Below, piece after piece: positions 13,796 to 15,578 of a DNA stretch of 15,578 bases (within the stretch, counting starts at the first letter, position 1; the number at the start of each line of letters is the position of its first letter). Under the pieces are notes generated by a model that made no database searches, was not told where the DNA came from, and worked only from the letters and a program-made list of their open reading frames with translations. Made by a program: the position numbers and the translations under genes. Where the stretch lies: positions 1 through 15,578 of the forward strand of contig NZ_CALNBI010000052.1 in NCBI RefSeq assembly GCF_937874145.1, read 5' to 3'. Source of the stretch: an uncultured Chitinophaga sp. (GTDB taxonomy: Bacteria; Bacteroidota; Bacteroidia; Chitinophagales; Chitinophagaceae).

Positions 13796-15055
13796 ATGAA
13801 TGAAGTAACAGTCCGCCAGCCGCTGATCCAGCAGGATATCGTCGTTTTCGCCATCCTGGTGCTGATTACAACGGCCGTGCACCTCACCTCGAATTCGCAG
13901 AACCGGGTGCTGAAGAAGTTTTATTTCTTTTGTCCGCCCCTGCTGGTCATGTATTTCGTGCCCGGCATCCTGAACACCACCAACGTCATCAACGGCGAAA
14001 ATTCGCGGGTATACGAGCTGATTTCGAAGTTCCTGCTGCCGGCGGGCCTGGTATTGTTTACGCTGAGCGTGGATATCCGCGAATTGTGGAAGCTGCGCAG
14101 GAAAGCGGGCGCCATGTTTTTGGCCGGAGCCGTGGGCGTGATCATCGGCGGGCCGCTGACGATCCTCATCGTAAAACAATTCGCACCCGGATTGGTGGGC
14201 GGCGAAGGGCCGGACGCCGTTTGGCGGGGACTGGCCTGCGTTTCGGGCAGCTGGATCGGCGGCAGCGCAAACCTGGCGGCGTTGAGCGAGGTGTTCAAGC
14301 CCAGCCCGAAGCTTTTCTCCAGCATGGTGATCCTCGACACGATCATCGCCAACCTGTGGCTGGCGATCCTGCTGTTCGGCGTGGGGAGGAATAAGCAATT
14401 GAACCGTTTCTTCCGCGCCAACGACAAGGATGTGGACGAGGTGCGGGAGAAGATAGAAGCCTACCAGCTGGCGACGTCGAAGATTCCGAACCTGGGCAAT
14501 GTGTTGTCGATTTTGGCGGTCGCCTTCGGCGGATGCGGGCTGGCGTACTTCATAGCGGAGCCGACGGTGGCCTACATCCAGGCGCATTACCCGGTGCTGG
14601 AGCGTTTCAGCCTGACGTCGGGGTTCTTTTGGGTGGTGATATTGTGCACCACGATCGGGGTGGCATTGTCGTTCACGCCGCTGCGCAGGCTGGAGGGTTC
14701 CGGCGCTTCACGGACGGGGAATGTGTTCCTGTACCTCTTCATCACCGCGGTGGGCATGCAGATGGATATTGCGAGCGTGGCGGAGAACTACGGCCTGTTG
14801 CTGGTCGGCTTTATCTGGCTGCTGTTCCATATCCTGGCCATGCTGATCGTGGGCCGGCTGATCAAGGCGCCTTACTTCTTTTTCGCGGTGGCGGGCGAAG
14901 CGAATCTCGGCGGCGCGGTGCAGGCTTCGCTGATCGCGTCGGCCTTTCACCCGGCGCTGGCGCCTGTCGGCGTTTTGCTGGCGGTGCTGGGTTATGTTTT
15001 CGGCAATTACGGCGGCTATCTTTGCGGGTTGCTCATGCAGTGGGCATCCGGTTGA
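13796..15055 (+). CDS. DUF819 family polytopic inner-membrane protein, candidate transporter
   Basis: The 419-residue protein has about ten to twelve hydrophobic segments (for example about 14-30, 43-59, 77-92, 106-127, 176-196, 236-254, 276-292, 309-323, 333-352, 359-380 and 389-413). It belongs to the DUF819/YjcL group. A charged cytoplasmic-type loop lies at about 198-230. Glycine-rich motifs recur in the two halves: SGSWIGGSANLAAL (150-163) and GEANLGGAVQA (367-377), suggesting two related halves and a transport path. It follows the dipeptide epimerase by 14 bases and is the last gene before a strong terminator. The neighbourhood suggests it moves the epimerase substrate (a dipeptide or small D-residue peptide) or a product across the inner membrane. 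I know of no firmly established substrate for the family, so this role is inference. Confidence 0.9.
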   Translation: MNEVTVRQPLIQQDIVVFAILVLITTAVHLTSNSQNRVLKKFYFFCPPLLVMYFVPGILNTTNVINGENSRVYELISKFLLPAGLVLFTLSVDIRELWKLRRKAGAMFLAGAVGVIIGGPLTILIVKQFAPGLVGGEGPDAVWRGLACVSGSWIGGSANLAALSEVFKPSPKLFSSMVILDTIIANLWLAILLFGVGRNKQLNRFFRANDKDVDEVREKIEAYQLATSKIPNLGNVLSILAVAFGGCGLAYFIAEPTVAYIQAHYPVLERFSLTSGFFWVVILCTTIGVALSFTPLRRLEGSGASRTGNVFLYLFITAVGMQMDIASVAENYGLLLVGFIWLLFHILAMLIVGRLIKAPYFFFAVAGEANLGGAVQASLIASAFHPALAPVGVLLAVLGYVFGNYGGYLCGLLMQWASG

Positions 15056-15091
15056 GTTTGGCTATACAATTGGAAAGTAAAAGCGAAAATC

Positions 15092-15121
15092 CCCCCGGAG
15101 CATGCTGCTTCGGGGGTTTTT
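15092..15121 (+). terminator. Intrinsic terminator of the susC-to-DUF819 operon
   Basis: An 11-bp stem (15092-15102 with 15106-15116, one G-T pair, CCCCCG base) has a TGC loop and is followed by TTTTT at 15117-15121. It starts 36 bases after the DUF819 stop codon. A short A run at 15086-15089 means it could also act weakly on the minus strand. It separates the operon from the GH43-like gene. Confidence 0.9.
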
Positions 15122-15165
15122 CGTTACGCTATAGAAAGCGGGTGATTTTTTCTATTTTAGGCGTT

Positions 15166-15578
15166 ATGGTATCATTCAGCACTATCCTTTCAAGCGCGGC
15201 GCTGGCGGCTCTGATGGCTACGGCCTTGCCCTGCGCGGCACAGCAGCCGTCCATCTTCCTGGCCGACCCTACCATTTTCGCCGACAAGGGGCAATATTAT
15301 CTGTACGGCACCAGCAGCAGCAAGGGCTTTCTCGTATACACCTCCAAAGACCTGCAAACCTGGCAAGCGCCGGCGGATACTTCGCGAAGGCTGGCGTTGC
15401 AGCGTGGCGATGCTTTCGGGAACGGGGGCTTCTGGGCGCCGCAGGTCTTCAAACATAGAGGCAACTTCTACATGGCATATACAGCCGACGAGCAGATCGC
15501 CATCGCGAAGGCTTCCCATCCCGCAGGCCCTTTCAAACAAAACACACCCATCGCGCTCAGCGGTTCCGGCAAGCAGAT
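15166..15578 (+). CDS. GH43-like secreted glycoside hydrolase, 5' part only (cut by the window end)
   Basis: An ATG at 15166 opens a frame that runs off the window (137 complete codons). It starts with a signal peptide (about 1-25, CAA before QQ). It continues with IFLADPTIFADKGQYYLYGT (30-49), GFLVYTSKDLQTW, FWAPQVFKHRGNFYMAYTA and IAIAKASHPAGPF. These are hallmark blade-I and blade-II segments of five-bladed propeller GH43 enzymes (arabinofuranosidase/xylosidase type). D34 in the ADP segment is the expected catalytic base; the general acid Glu would lie beyond the window. It follows a strong terminator, so it is transcribed separately from the peptide operon. A possible -7-like box, TATTTTAG (15153-15160), is only five bases from the ATG, so it is either a chance match or implies a nearly leaderless transcript. 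Exact subfamily cannot be told from this part. Confidence 0.87.
   Translation, partial: MVSFSTILSSAALAALMATALPCAAQQPSIFLADPTIFADKGQYYLYGTSSSKGFLVYTSKDLQTWQAPADTSRRLALQRGDAFGNGGFWAPQVFKHRGNFYMAYTADEQIAIAKASHPAGPFKQNTPIALSGSGKQ

Noticed and set aside
1..15578. tRNA, rRNA, CRISPR array, insertion sequence or phage features
   Set aside because: No cloverleaf-like segment, no regularly spaced direct repeats, no terminal inverted repeats with a transposase and no integrase were seen on either strand.

Overview
The window looks like a chromosomal piece of a GC-rich Bacteroidota bacterium, most likely Chitinophagaceae (Chitinophaga-like). The evidence is a FecI-type ECF sigma factor, a FecR anti-sigma factor, a SusC with an STN signalling domain and a SusD lipoprotein in that order; start sites with little or no Shine-Dalgarno sequence; and TAnnTTTG-like promoter boxes. 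No RNA gene, CRISPR array, insertion sequence or phage gene was seen.

Layout. (1) Positions 21-782, minus strand: a secreted protein resembling the front part of a gingipain-like (C25) cysteine peptidase; its 3' end looks wrong or truncated near the window edge. (2) Positions 783-1219: a divergent, AT-rich intergenic region with candidate promoters in both directions and a perfect 8-bp dyad. (3) Positions 1220-3011: ECF sigma factor (TTG start) and FecR. (4) Positions 3012-3244: a leader with a possible 17-codon ORF, two overlapping mutually exclusive hairpins and a third hairpin. (5) Positions 3245-15055: seven same-strand, closely spaced genes: susC, susD, three different secreted S12-family (beta-lactamase-fold) serine hydrolases, an L-Ala-D/L-Glu-type dipeptide epimerase and a DUF819 membrane protein. 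A strong intrinsic terminator follows at 15092-15121. (6) Positions 15166 to the window end: the 5' part of a GH43-like secreted glycoside hydrolase, a separate unit.

How the genes may work together (inference). The SusCD pair would bind and import an oligomeric ligand across the outer membrane. The STN domain, FecR and the ECF sigma factor would report ligand occupancy and induce the operon. The three hydrolases carry SxxK, YxN and HxG motifs, as in D-aminopeptidase and DD-peptidase relatives, and would trim peptides containing D-residues at the surface and in the periplasm. The DUF819 protein is a candidate inner-membrane transporter. The epimerase would convert L-Ala-D-Glu-type dipeptides into all-L dipeptides for catabolism. 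The best reading is therefore an inducible locus for scavenging peptidoglycan-derived or other D-amino-acid-containing peptides, not a polysaccharide locus, although it is built on the Sus transport chassis.
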